A DNA stretch of 64,000 nucleotides from Duganella alba (GTDB taxonomy: Bacteria; Pseudomonadota; Gammaproteobacteria; Burkholderiales; Burkholderiaceae_D), in contig NZ_WKJN01000003.1 of assembly GCF_009674495.1 (NCBI RefSeq), forward strand, positions 248,001 to 312,000. The letters are read 5' to 3'. Below are positions 47,779-56,810 of the stretch, in pieces. Position 1 is the first letter of the stretch, and the number at the start of each line of letters is the position of its first letter. Below the pieces are notes generated by a model. It worked only from the letters and a program-made list of their open reading frames with translations, made no database searches and was not told the origin of the DNA. The translations under genes were made by a program, and so were the position numbers.

Positions 47779-48723
47779 ATGACTAATACAGTTTCCTCAC
47801 AACCAGTTCCGAGCACGATCAGCGACGTCGAACGCGACACCGGCGTGGCCAAGGAAACCCTGCGCGTGTGGGAGCGCCGTTACGACTTTCCGCAACCGCT
47901 GCGCGATCCCAATGGCGAGCGCGTGTATCCGATCGAGCAGGTGCAGAAGTTGCGCCTGGTGAAACGTTTGATCGACCTCGGCTTCCGCCCCGGCAAGGTG
48001 ATCCAGTTCAGCACCGCCGAATTGCAGGCACTGACCGGCAAGGCCGCCGCCGGCAACGGTCCGGTGGCGCCGGCGCCCGAGCTGCAAACCTATCTCGACT
48101 TGTGCAAAAGCCATCAGATGGAAGCCATGCGCCGCAAGCTGTCACAGGCGTTGCTGATGATGGGCTTGAAGAGTTTCGTGATCGAGCTGGTGGCGCCGTT
48201 GACCGCGCTGATCGGCGAAGCCTGGGCCAGCGGCCAGCTGGCCACCTTTGAAGAACACTTGTATACAGAGTCGCTGACGGTGGTGATGCGCAGCGCCATC
48301 TTCGCCATGCCGCAGGCCAACGCCAACAATGTCGGCGCGCCGCGCATCCTGCTGACCACGCTGCCGCAGGAGCGTCACGGCCTGGGCCTGCTGATGGCCG
48401 AGGCCATGTGCGTGGCCGAAGGCGCGCACTGCATTTCGCTGGGCGTGCAGACGCCGCTGCTGGATATCGTGGAAGCGGCGCGCGTGCAGCGGGTGGATAT
48501 CATTGCGCTGTCGTTCTCGGTGGCGATGAATCCGCGCCAGGTGCTGGATGGTCTGGCGGAGCTGCATACGCGGCTGGCCGGCTGTGCCGACCTGTGGGCG
48601 GGCGGTAATAATGCGGCGCTCAAACGGCGCAAGCCGGCGTATGTGCGGGTGTTCGAGCTGGCGGATCTGGCCAAAGCGATCGGCGAGTGGCGGACGCGTC
48701 ACGCGGGTCTGCCGGCTGGCTAA
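47779..48723 (+). CDS. MerR-family regulator with cobalamin-binding domain (CarH/LitR-like)
   Basis: The 314-residue protein has an N-terminal MerR helix-turn-helix (STISDVERDTGVAKETLRVWERRYDFPQPLRD) and a C-terminal B12 domain. Three marks identify the light-sensing class: W-x9-EH (Trp149, Glu159, His160), the cobalamin ligand in ERHGLG (His200), and SLGVQTPLLDIVEAA. Relatives bind adenosylcobalamin and DNA in the dark and let go in light. It is divergent from the FAD/DUF1365/Cfa operon and very likely controls it. The start could also be GTG 47716; the ATG used lies right before the domain. Confidence 0.9.
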   Translation: MTNTVSSQPVPSTISDVERDTGVAKETLRVWERRYDFPQPLRDPNGERVYPIEQVQKLRLVKRLIDLGFRPGKVIQFSTAELQALTGKAAAGNGPVAPAPELQTYLDLCKSHQMEAMRRKLSQALLMMGLKSFVIELVAPLTALIGEAWASGQLATFEEHLYTESLTVVMRSAIFAMPQANANNVGAPRILLTTLPQERHGLGLLMAEAMCVAEGAHCISLGVQTPLLDIVEAARVQRVDIIALSFSVAMNPRQVLDGLAELHTRLAGCADLWAGGNNAALKRRKPAYVRVFELADLAKAIGEWRTRHAGLPAG

Positions 48724-48748
48724 GTACCCCGCACGACGGTCCGCCGCG

Positions 48749-48776
48749 GGGTCTGACCCCGTACGGGGTCGGACCC
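48749..48776. repeat. palindromic intergenic repeat, copy 1
   Basis: GGGTCTGACCCC-GTAC-GGGGTCGGACCC: 12-base arms with one mismatch, without a T run, between the MerR/B12 gene and ftsY. It shares its consensus with the element at 59203-59232. Confidence 0.75.
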
Positions 48777-48850
48777 TCTATGGTAGTGCGGGTTGACGCT
48801 CTGGTAGAATGGGCAAACTTTGTGCTGGCCAGCACCCCTACTCAATATCC

Positions 48851-49879
48851 ATGTTCAGCTTCTTCAAGAAAAAACCTGTCGCTCCCGAAGCGCCTGCGGC
48901 GCCTGTCGTCGCCCCTGCTCCCATAGCCGCCCCCGCGCCCGACCTCCCCGACCTGCTGCCGATCGAAGAACCGGCGGAGAAAAAACAATCGTGGATGGCG
49001 CGCCTGAAGGCCGGCCTGTCGAAAACCTCCAATAACCTGTCCGTGCTGTTCGTCGGCGCCAAGATCGACGACGACCTGTACGACGAGCTGGAAGCCGCGC
49101 TGCTGATGGCCGACGCCGGCGTCGACGCCACCACCTACCTGCTCGACGCCCTCAAGCGCAAGGTCAAGGAAGACAAGCTGCTTGACGCCGCCGCCGTCAA
49201 GGCCGCGCTGAAACAGCTGCTGATCGAGCTGCTGACGCCGCTGGAGCATCCGTTCGAACTGGGCCGCCACACGCCCACCGTGATGATGATCTCCGGCGTC
49301 AACGGCGCCGGCAAGACCACCACCATCGGCAAGCTGGCCAAGCACATGCAGACCCACGGCCAGTCGGTGCTGCTGGCCGCCGGCGACACCTTCCGCGCCG
49401 CCGCCCGCGAGCAGCTGATGGTCTGGGGCCAGCGCAACAACATCACCGTGATCTCGCAAGCCTCGGGCGATCCGGCCGCCGTGTCGTTCGACGCCGTACA
49501 GTCCGGCAAGGCCAAGGGCATGGACGTGGTCATGATCGACACCGCCGGCCGCCTGCCAACCCAGCTGCACCTGATGGAAGAGCTGAAAAAAGTCCAGCGC
49601 GTGCTCGGCAAGGGCATGGACGGCGCACCGCACGAAACTCTCCTGGTGATCGATGGCAATACCGGGCAAAATGCGCTGGCGCAAGTGAAAGCCTTCGACG
49701 ACGCCCTCAAGCTGACCGGCCTGGTGATCACCAAGCTGGACGGCACCGCCAAGGGCGGCGTGCTGGCGGCCATCGCGCGCGTGCGGCCGGTGCCGGTGTA
49801 CTTCATCGGCGTGGGCGAGAAGATTGAAGACCTGCAGCCCTTCGTGGCTGCCGAATTTGTCGAAGCATTGCTTGGCTAA
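48851..49879 (+). CDS. ftsY: signal recognition particle receptor FtsY
   Basis: FtsY docks SRP-ribosome complexes at the membrane. The 342-residue protein has a short Pro/Ala/Glu-rich acidic N-terminus (VAPAPIAAPAPDLPDLLPIEEPAE), then the N domain, and a G domain with P-loop GVNGAGKTTTIGKLA (about 149-163), AAGDTFRAAAREQL, DTAGRLPTQ and TKLDGTAKGG. The start MFSFFKKKP is at ATG 48851; there is an in-frame extension upstream with no ribosome site. It heads the ftsY-ftsE-ftsX-rpoH block. Confidence 0.98.
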   Translation: MFSFFKKKPVAPEAPAAPVVAPAPIAAPAPDLPDLLPIEEPAEKKQSWMARLKAGLSKTSNNLSVLFVGAKIDDDLYDELEAALLMADAGVDATTYLLDALKRKVKEDKLLDAAAVKAALKQLLIELLTPLEHPFELGRHTPTVMMISGVNGAGKTTTIGKLAKHMQTHGQSVLLAAGDTFRAAAREQLMVWGQRNNITVISQASGDPAAVSFDAVQSGKAKGMDVVMIDTAGRLPTQLHLMEELKKVQRVLGKGMDGAPHETLLVIDGNTGQNALAQVKAFDDALKLTGLVITKLDGTAKGGVLAAIARVRPVPVYFIGVGEKIEDLQPFVAAEFVEALLG

Positions 49880-49898
49880 CCAACATCACCAGACCTCT

Positions 49899-50555
49899 AT
49901 GATCGAATTCCGGAACGTCTCGAAACAATACTCTTCCGATGTGATGGCGCTGCGCGACATCTCGCTGACGGTTGAAAAGGGCGAACTGGTCTTTCTGGCG
50001 GGCCCATCCGGCGCCGGCAAATCCACCCTGATGAAAATGATCGCCGCCATGGAACGCCCGAGTTCCGGGCAGGTGATCGTCAACGGCCAGGACATCGCCC
50101 GCATCAAATCGTCCGCCGTGCCCTTCCTGCGCCGCAACCTGGGCCTGATCTTCCAGCAACAGCGGCTGCTGACCGACCGCACCGTGCTGGCCAACGTCAT
50201 GCTGCCGCTGCTGGTGACCGGCGCCTCGAAGACGCAGGCCGAGCAGCGCGCCCGCGCCGCGCTCGACAAGGTGGGCCTGGGCGACCGCGCCAACGCCCAG
50301 CCGCTGGCCCTGTCCGGCGGCGAGCAGCAGCGCGTGTCGATCGCGCGCGCCATCGTCAACCGTCCGCAGGTGATCCTGGCCGACGAACCGACCGCCAACC
50401 TGGACCGCGCCAGCGCCAACAAGGTGCTGGAAGCGCTGAAGGCCTTCAACTCGGTCGGCGTCACCTGCCTGATTTCCAGCCATGACGAAGTGATGCTGGA
50501 CGCCGCCGCGCGCGTCATCCATCTCAACCAGGGCCAGGTGGAGGTGCCGGCATGA
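49899..50555 (+). CDS. ftsE: cell division ATP-binding protein FtsE
   Basis: FtsE with FtsX forms the ABC-like complex that activates septal amidases. The 218-residue ATPase has Walker A GPSGAGKSTLMKM (about 36-48), the signature LSGGEQQRVSIARAI and Walker B VILADEPTANLD. The start is the ATG 19 bases after the ftsY stop, matching the MIEFRNVSKQY N-terminus of the family. It overlaps ftsX by four bases. Confidence 0.97.
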   Translation: MIEFRNVSKQYSSDVMALRDISLTVEKGELVFLAGPSGAGKSTLMKMIAAMERPSSGQVIVNGQDIARIKSSAVPFLRRNLGLIFQQQRLLTDRTVLANVMLPLLVTGASKTQAEQRARAALDKVGLGDRANAQPLALSGGEQQRVSIARAIVNRPQVILADEPTANLDRASANKVLEALKAFNSVGVTCLISSHDEVMLDAAARVIHLNQGQVEVPA

Positions 50556-51472
50556 CGTACTGGTTCCGCCAACACCGCTACGCCCTGTCCGCCGCGCTGG
50601 TGCACCTGCGCCGCTCGCCGGGCGGTTTCCTGTTCAATATATTGGTGGTGGCCATCGCGCTGGCCCTGCCCTTCATGGGCGTGACGCTGCTCGACAATGT
50701 GCGGCCGATGTCGGAGTCGCTGTCGGTCGATCCGGAAATCAGCATCTTCCTGAAGCAGGACACGCCGCGCGACCAGGCCGAGGCGCTGGCCGTGCAGCTG
50801 CGCCAGACCGTGCGCGACAAGCAGGCCAGGATCGTCTTCACGCCGCGTGAAAAGGCGCTGGAAAACCTGAAGGACAAGAACGGCCTGGCCGACGTGCTGG
50901 CCACCCTGGGCGACAATCCGCTGCCGGACAGCTACGTGCTGAAGCTGGACGCCTTCCGCAACGCCCAGGCCGGTGGCGACGTCGACCAGTTGGCCGAGCA
51001 GATCCGCGCCCTGCCGGGCGTCGACACGGTGCAGGTCGATTCGGCCTGGGTCAAGCGCCTGGCCGCGCTGATCAATATCCTGCGGCTGGCGCTGCTGCTG
51101 CTGGCGGCCACCCTGGGCACGGTGGTGGTGGCGGTGATCTTCAACACCATCCGCCTGCAGGTGATGACCCAGCGCGAGGAAATCCTGGTGTCCAAGCTGA
51201 TCGGCGCGACCGACAGCTTCATCCACCGCCCCTTCTATTACACCGGCGCGCTGCTGGGCCTGTGCGCCGGCGCGCTGGCGCTCGGTTCGGTGACCCTGGC
51301 GCTGCAGCCGCTGAACACCGCGATTGCCGAATTCGCACGACTGTACGCCTCGGAATTCCAGCTGGCGCCGTTGCCGCCGGCCGCCATGGCCGCCTTGCTG
51401 GCCCTGTCCGCCGGCCTCGGCCTGATCGCCGCCCGCCTGTCCGTCACCCGCCACACCGCCCGTCTCAACTAA
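50552..51472 (+). CDS. ftsX: cell division protein FtsX
   Basis: FtsX is the permease partner of FtsE. The 306-residue protein has one N-terminal helix (FLFNILVVAIALALPFMGVTLL), a periplasmic loop of about 130 residues, and three C-terminal helices with QVMTQREEILVSKLIGATDSFIHRPFYYTGALLG. The ATG overlaps the ftsE stop, so the pair is coupled. It ends 160 bases before the rpoH promoter, behind two hairpins. Confidence 0.96.
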   Translation: MTYWFRQHRYALSAALVHLRRSPGGFLFNILVVAIALALPFMGVTLLDNVRPMSESLSVDPEISIFLKQDTPRDQAEALAVQLRQTVRDKQARIVFTPREKALENLKDKNGLADVLATLGDNPLPDSYVLKLDAFRNAQAGGDVDQLAEQIRALPGVDTVQVDSAWVKRLAALINILRLALLLLAATLGTVVVAVIFNTIRLQVMTQREEILVSKLIGATDSFIHRPFYYTGALLGLCAGALALGSVTLALQPLNTAIAEFARLYASEFQLAPLPPAAMAALLALSAGLGLIAARLSVTRHTARLN

Positions 51473-51482
51473 GCCTGCCTGA

Positions 51483-51510
51483 CCGTTCCGTGCGTCCGCG
51501 CACGGAACCG
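51483..51510 (+). other. stem-loop after ftsX
   Basis: TTCCGTGCG-TCCG-CGCACGGAA, a perfect 9-bp stem with outer GC pairing, 13 bases after the ftsX stop. There is no T run, so it may stabilise or end the transcript weakly. Confidence 0.5.
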
Positions 51511-51589
51511 GCCCTCCCTTCGGCCTAGCATGCTTTCATTGTTAAGCCCTCCCTAAGATCCATCGCGCATTCTTAATACAACGGAAGTC

Positions 51590-51611
51590 CCGATAGTATT
51601 TTTACTATCGG
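51590..51611 (+). other. stem-loop between ftsX and rpoH
   Basis: CCGATAGTA-TTTT-TACTATCGG, a perfect 9-bp stem, followed by ACCCATTTATTTT. It could act as a weak terminator for the upstream operon or as an operator next to the rpoH promoter. Confidence 0.5.
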
Positions 51612-51630
51612 ACCCATTTATTTTGGATGA

Positions 51631-51657
51631 TTGGCACTCAACGACAGAGAGTGCTAA
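51631..51657. promoter_or_regulatory. CIRCE element overlapping the rpoH promoter
   Basis: TTGGCACTC, nine bases (AACGACAGA), then GAGTGCTAA. This agrees with the HrcA operator TTAGCACTC-N9-GAGTGCTAA at 17 of 18 arm positions. The same bases make a promoter: TTGGCA (51631-51636), 18 bases, TAATAT (51655-51660). HrcA bound here would block rpoH. Confidence 0.85.
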
Positions 51658-51715
51658 TATATGTCCGACAGAGTACATAAGTGCTCATAAGCAATCACAA
51701 GCGAAGGAAACGAAA

Positions 51716-52603
51716 ATGACTATGATGTCCGTGGTACCTGCGAAAAACAGTGCTCTGGGACTCGGGTTTAGTGGCAACCTGGGTAACCTGGATGCCTACA
51801 TTTCGGCCGTCAATCGCCTGCCGATGCTGACGCACGACGAAGAAATCTCCCTGGGCAAACGCCTGAAGGACCAGAACGACCTGGGCGCCGCCGAACGGCT
51901 GGTGATGTCCCACCTGCGTCTGGTGGTCTCGATCGCCCGTGGCTATCTGGGCTATGGCCTGCCGCACGGCGACCTGATCCAGGAAGGCAATATCGGCCTG
52001 ATGAAGGCGGTCAAACGCTTCGACCCCGACCAGGGCGTGCGTCTGGTGTCCTACGCCATGCACTGGATCAAGGCCGAGATGCATGAATACATCCTGAAGA
52101 ACTGGCGTCTGGTCAAAGTGGCAACGACCAAGGCCCAGCGCAAGCTGTTCTTCAACCTGCGCAGCCACAAGACCGGCCTGGACGCGATGACGCCCGCCCA
52201 GATCGATCAACTGGCCAAGACGCTCGACGTCAAGCGCGAGGAAGTGATCGAAATGGAAACGCGCCTGAGCGGCCGCGACATCGCGCTGGAATCGCCTACC
52301 GATGATGAAGATGACAAGTTCGCGCCGATCGCCTACCTGTCCTCCGAAGCGTCGGAACCGACCCGCGTGCTGGAAGCCGAACAGGTGACCCGCCTGCAAT
52401 CGGAAGGCCTGGAAGAAGCCTTGAGCAAGCTGGACGCCCGTTCGCGCCGCATCATCGAAGCGCGCTGGCTGGCCAATGACGATGGTTCCGGCGCCACGCT
52501 GCACACGCTGGCGGAAGAGTTCGGCGTATCGGCCGAGCGTATCCGCCAGATCGAGGCGGCTGCCTTGAAAAAAATGAAAGGCGCGCTGGCCGCTTACGTC
52601 TAA
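51716..52603 (+). CDS. rpoH: heat shock sigma factor RpoH (sigma-32)
   Basis: RpoH directs RNA polymerase to heat-shock promoters. The 295-residue protein has region 2 (QEGNIGLMKAVKRFDPDQGVRLVSYAMHWIKAEMHEYIL), directly followed by the RpoH-specific box KAQRKLFFNLR that distinguishes it from other sigma factors and binds DnaK/FtsH control, and region 4 (ARSRRIIEARWLANDDGSGATLHTLAEEFGVSAERIRQIEAAALKKM). AAGGAAA is the ribosome site. It is preceded by a CIRCE-covered promoter and followed by a strong terminator, so it can be expressed apart from ftsYEX. Confidence 0.98.
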   Translation: MTMMSVVPAKNSALGLGFSGNLGNLDAYISAVNRLPMLTHDEEISLGKRLKDQNDLGAAERLVMSHLRLVVSIARGYLGYGLPHGDLIQEGNIGLMKAVKRFDPDQGVRLVSYAMHWIKAEMHEYILKNWRLVKVATTKAQRKLFFNLRSHKTGLDAMTPAQIDQLAKTLDVKREEVIEMETRLSGRDIALESPTDDEDDKFAPIAYLSSEASEPTRVLEAEQVTRLQSEGLEEALSKLDARSRRIIEARWLANDDGSGATLHTLAEEFGVSAERIRQIEAAALKKMKGALAAYV

Positions 52604-52625
52604 GCCCCGCGCTGCTGTTCCCCGA

Positions 52626-52662
52626 TTGCCGCTGGCGTTCGCGCCGGCGGCAATTTTTTTTT
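52626..52662 (+). terminator. Rho-independent terminator of rpoH
   Basis: TTGCCGCTGGCG-TTCG-CGCCGGCGGCAA followed by nine T. The stem has one mismatch at most and is the clearest terminator in the window. Confidence 0.95.
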
Positions 52663-52756
52663 GGGCCATCGTTGAGCTAACGCTGAGGTCGTGCCGTTCG
52701 TGCGCCACGCCCATGGTCTTTTTGTTAAGCTTGCCTTCAATTGAGGCAAGAGGTCT

Positions 52757-53245
52757 ATGATGAAAACAACAATACTACGGCAGCTGATTGTGCTGCCCTT
52801 GCTGGTGGCCGTGATGGCCACCCTGTACGCCTGCGGCTCGGCCAACGGCCGCGCCGCCGCGCCGGCGCACTTCACCACCACCTACACGTTGCGCCAGGGC
52901 GCCAGCGTCGCCATCACGCCGGCGGCGGTGGCCGGCAGCAACGCCAGCATTGGCGCCACCGCGCCGGTGCTGCGACTGGACCGCGTCAACGACAGCCGCT
53001 GCCGCGCCGGTGCGGTGTGCGTGTGGGCCGGCTACATCAGCTTCAGCTTCGCGCTGTCGCATCCGGACGGCACCGCCAGCAACTTCGTGCTGTCCGAGAG
53101 CATGCCGAACGGCACCGCCACGGTCACGCAACACGGATTGACCTTCACGCTGGCCGGATTTGAACCGCAACAGGTGCCGGCGAAAAATGAGGCGCCGCCG
53201 GATTATCGGGTAAGCTTAAAGGTGAGCAACATAAACTCTCCTTGA
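52757..53245 (+). CDS. putative lipoprotein of unknown function
   Basis: The 162-residue protein begins with a signal peptide ending in a lipobox-like LYAC (MKTTILRQLIVLPLLVAVMATLYAC), so Cys would be lipidated at the membrane. The mature part is beta-rich and has two further cysteines (DSRCRAGAVCVWAGY), the latter WAG motif recalling small domains of unknown function in Oxalobacteraceae. No family is recognised. It ends 11 bases before the gamma-glutamyltransferase start. Confidence 0.75.
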   Translation: MMKTTILRQLIVLPLLVAVMATLYACGSANGRAAAPAHFTTTYTLRQGASVAITPAAVAGSNASIGATAPVLRLDRVNDSRCRAGAVCVWAGYISFSFALSHPDGTASNFVLSESMPNGTATVTQHGLTFTLAGFEPQQVPAKNEAPPDYRVSLKVSNINSP

Positions 53246-53256
53246 ACACGGCCCAC

Positions 53257-55020
53257 ATGATCCCGATCTCCCGTCCCGCCCGCACCGTTCTCGTTTCCTC
53301 CATCTTCCTCTCCCTGGCCCTGCCCGGCCTCAGCTTCGCCAAGACACCGGTTGCCACCGGCACCGGCGGCGCTGTCGCCACCATCAGCGAACCCGCCTCG
53401 CAAGCCGCCATCGCCATCCTCAACAAGGGCGGCAATGCGGTCGACGCGGCTGTCGCGGCGGCCGCCACGCTGGGCGTGACCGATCCGTTCAGCTGCGGCA
53501 TCGGCGGCGGCGGCCTGATGGTCATCTACCTGGCCAAGGACAAGCGCGTGATCACCATCGACCACCGCGAAACGGCGCCGGCCAGCTTCACGCCGACCGT
53601 GTTCCAGAAAGACGGCAAGGAGCTGGACTTTGAAACGGTGGTGGCCAGCGGCATGTCGGTCGGCGTGCCGGGCACGGTGCGCGGCTGGCACGAGGCGCTG
53701 GACCGCTACGGCTCGATGTCGTTCAAGCAGGTGCTGGCGCCGGCCATCGAGGTCGCCACCAGGGGCTTCAAAGTCAGCGACAACTTCTCGCACCTGGTGC
53801 AGGGCAACGAAGCCAAGTTCGCCATGTTCCCCGCCACCGCCGCGCTGTACCTGAAGAACGGCAAGGCCATCCCGGCCGGCAGCACGCTGCGCAATCCGGA
53901 CCTGGCCCAGGCCTACCGCGAACTGGGCGCTGGCGGCGTGAAAGCTTTCTACAGCGGCAAGATGGCGCGCGCGGTCGTCGATGCGGTCAACGCGCCGGCC
54001 ACCGCGCCGGGCGTGCGGGTCAATCCGGGCAAGATGACGCTGGCCGACCTGGCCAACTACGAAGCGCGCCTGCGCCAGCCGGTGCACAGCACGTATCGCG
54101 GCTACGATTTATATGGCATGCCGCTGCCGAGCAGCGGCGGCATCGCTGTCGCCGAAGCGTTGAATATCCTCGAAGGCTACGACCTCAAGTCCATGCCGCG
54201 CGCCAAAGCCGAGCACCTGTATCTGGAAGCGAGCCGCCTGGCCTTCGCCGACCGCAACGCCTACCTGGCCGATCCGGAATTCATCGACGCGCCGGTGGCC
54301 GGCCTGCTGAACAAGGACTATGCCGCGCGCCGCCGCGAGCTGATCAATCCGGAACAGGCCAGCGCCCAGGCCCCGGCCGGCGATCCCTATCCGTTCCAGA
54401 ACGACGTCAGCGTACCGCTGCGTCCCAACGCCAACAAGCTGATCGCCGAAGGCGCGCACACCACCCACCTGACCGTATCGGACAAGGACGGCAACATCGT
54501 CTCCTACACCTACACCATCGAATCATGGGGCGGCAGCGGCATCGTGGTGCCGGGCTATGGCTTCCTGCTGAATAACGAGATGACCGACTTCGACTTCTCC
54601 GGCCCGGCGCCCAACGTGCCGGAAGCCGGCAAGCGCCCGCGCAGCAGCATGTCGCCGACGCTGGCGTTCAGGAACGGCAAGCCGGCGTTCTCGATCGGCA
54701 GCCCTGGCGGCGCCACCATCATCACCACCGTGCTGCAGACCATCTTCAACTACGTCGATCTTGGCATGTCGATGCCGGACGCGGTGAACGCGCCGCGCCT
54801 GTCCGAGCGCAACGGCCTGGCCACCGACGTGGAACCGGGCTTCGTCGCCAGCGCGCAGGCGCAGGCGCTGGAGAAGACCGGCCAGCACTGGAGCAAGGAT
54901 GTGGAGGAAATCGGCGCCGCCAACGCGCTGGTGTTCAACCCGGACGGCACGGTGACGGCTGTCAGCGAAGGTCACCGCCACGGGATAGGCAGCGCGCTGG
55001 TGCAGAAGAGCGCTCACTAA
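53257..55020 (+). CDS. ggt: gamma-glutamyltransferase (glutathione hydrolase)
   Basis: Ggt splits gamma-glutamyl bonds in periplasmic glutathione and self-cleaves into two chains. The 587-residue protein has a signal peptide (RTVLVSSIFLSLALPGLSFA), the large-chain marks LNKGGNAVDAAVAAAATLGVTDPFSCGIGGGG and DHRETAP, and the autocatalytic Thr in GAHTTHLTVSDKDGNIVSYTYTIESWGGSG. The small chain ends in GHRHGIGSALV. The start is unsure: a TTG 15 bases earlier is in frame, but no ribosome site supports either. The previous lipoprotein gene may share its transcript. Confidence 0.95.
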   Translation: MIPISRPARTVLVSSIFLSLALPGLSFAKTPVATGTGGAVATISEPASQAAIAILNKGGNAVDAAVAAAATLGVTDPFSCGIGGGGLMVIYLAKDKRVITIDHRETAPASFTPTVFQKDGKELDFETVVASGMSVGVPGTVRGWHEALDRYGSMSFKQVLAPAIEVATRGFKVSDNFSHLVQGNEAKFAMFPATAALYLKNGKAIPAGSTLRNPDLAQAYRELGAGGVKAFYSGKMARAVVDAVNAPATAPGVRVNPGKMTLADLANYEARLRQPVHSTYRGYDLYGMPLPSSGGIAVAEALNILEGYDLKSMPRAKAEHLYLEASRLAFADRNAYLADPEFIDAPVAGLLNKDYAARRRELINPEQASAQAPAGDPYPFQNDVSVPLRPNANKLIAEGAHTTHLTVSDKDGNIVSYTYTIESWGGSGIVVPGYGFLLNNEMTDFDFSGPAPNVPEAGKRPRSSMSPTLAFRNGKPAFSIGSPGGATIITTVLQTIFNYVDLGMSMPDAVNAPRLSERNGLATDVEPGFVASAQAQALEKTGQHWSKDVEEIGAANALVFNPDGTVTAVSEGHRHGIGSALVQKSAH

Positions 55021-55243
55021 GCAGTTCACGCATGACCCCCGCCGCCATCGCGCACGCCTGTGCGTGATGCGGCCCCTCATCGGCGCCGAAGCCGAGACAG
55101 CGGCTGACCGTCCGCACCAGCACCTCCATGTCCTCCGGGCCGCTGCGCGCGTCTTCCGGCTCGTTCATCAGCGCCAGCACAGTGTTGCCGATCAGGGTGG
55201 ACGCCAGCGATACATTGGCCAATGGCAGATCATGGGGTTTCAT
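54962..55243 (-). CDS. small hypothetical protein
   Basis: The 93-residue frame overlaps the ggt 3' end on the other strand by 59 bases. GGAGG stands four bases before its ATG, which is strong support in a GC-rich genome. The sequence (LPLANVSLASTLIGNTVLALMNEPEDARSGPEDMEVLVRTVSRCLGFG) is helix-rich and protein-like, with no membrane segment. I do not know a family. It fills the gap between ggt and lepB. Confidence 0.45.
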   Translation of the reverse strand: MKPHDLPLANVSLASTLIGNTVLALMNEPEDARSGPEDMEVLVRTVSRCLGFGADEGPHHAQACAMAAGVMRELLSERSSAPARCLSRGGDLR

Positions 55244-55333
55244 GAAGCCTCCGCGGCTAAGCCGTGATTAAGAATCTGCTCACAATATTAATACCGGCCA
55301 CACGCCAATAACATCACTCACTTGGGGGAAGAC

Positions 55334-56011
55334 ATGAACAAATGGTTGCGCGCCAATAAAGGCTTTTTACTGTTCCTGGCGCTGTTCGGGATCTTCCGCA
55401 CCGCTGTCGCCGACTGGAATCCGATTCCCTCCGGTTCCATGCACCCCAACCTGCTGGAAGGCGACGTGGTGTTCGTCAACCGCCTGGCTTACAACGTCAA
55501 GGTGCCGCTGACCGACATCGTCATCAGCCCGACGGGCGAGCCGCAGCGCGGCGACATCGTCACCTTCTCCTCGCCGGTCAACGGCACGCGCCTGATCAAG
55601 CGCGTGATCGCCCTGCCCGGCGACCGCGTCGAAATGCGCAACGAAGAGCTGATCATCAACGGCCAGACCGCCGGCTACACCGCGCTGGGCCACGGCATCG
55701 AAACCATCCACGGCATCGGCGACCTGGCCGCCGTGCGCGTCGACGAAGCGGTCGGCGACAGCCGCCACACCATCCAGTTCCTGCCGCAGATCCAGGCGCG
55801 CCGCAATTTCGCCGCGCTGGTGGTGCCGCCCGGCCAGTACATGATGCTGGGCGATAACCGCGACAACAGCGAAGACTCGCGCTACATCGGCCTGGTGCCG
55901 CGCGCGCTGCTGATCGGCCGCGCCGAACGGGTGCTGGCTTCGGCCGACATCACCGGCAACTGGATGCCGCGCACCGAGCGCTTCGGCATGAGCCTCTATC
56001 CAAAGCAATAA
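55334..56011 (+). CDS. lepB: signal peptidase I
   Basis: LepB cleaves signal peptides in the membrane. The 225-residue protein has one N-terminal helix (GFLLFLALFGIFRTAVA), the catalytic Ser in IPSGSMHPNLLEGD (about 36), Lys in TRLIKRVIALPGDRVEM and box E GDNRDNSEDSRYIGLVP. It is short, with one helix, unlike the two-helix E. coli enzyme. GGGGGAAG precedes the ATG. Genomes of this group usually also have a longer lepB near lepA, so this may be a second copy; that is inference. Confidence 0.93.
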   Translation: MNKWLRANKGFLLFLALFGIFRTAVADWNPIPSGSMHPNLLEGDVVFVNRLAYNVKVPLTDIVISPTGEPQRGDIVTFSSPVNGTRLIKRVIALPGDRVEMRNEELIINGQTAGYTALGHGIETIHGIGDLAAVRVDEAVGDSRHTIQFLPQIQARRNFAALVVPPGQYMMLGDNRDNSEDSRYIGLVPRALLIGRAERVLASADITGNWMPRTERFGMSLYPKQ

Positions 56012-56032
56012 CATCCGCATCGGCGGTGTTAT
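56008..56032 (+). other. stem-loop over the lepB stop
   Basis: ATAACA-T-CCGC-ATCG-GCGG-TGTTAT gives a 10-bp stem with one bulged base. It includes the lepB stop codon; there is no T run. A second inverted repeat, GTTATG-N15-CATAAC (56028-56054), follows and may be an operator of the ABC unit. Confidence 0.45.
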
Positions 56033-56069
56033 GATGATGTAGTAAATTCATAACATTGCCGGTGCAAAC

Positions 56070-56806
<737 letters not shown>

Positions 56807-56810
<4 letters not shown>

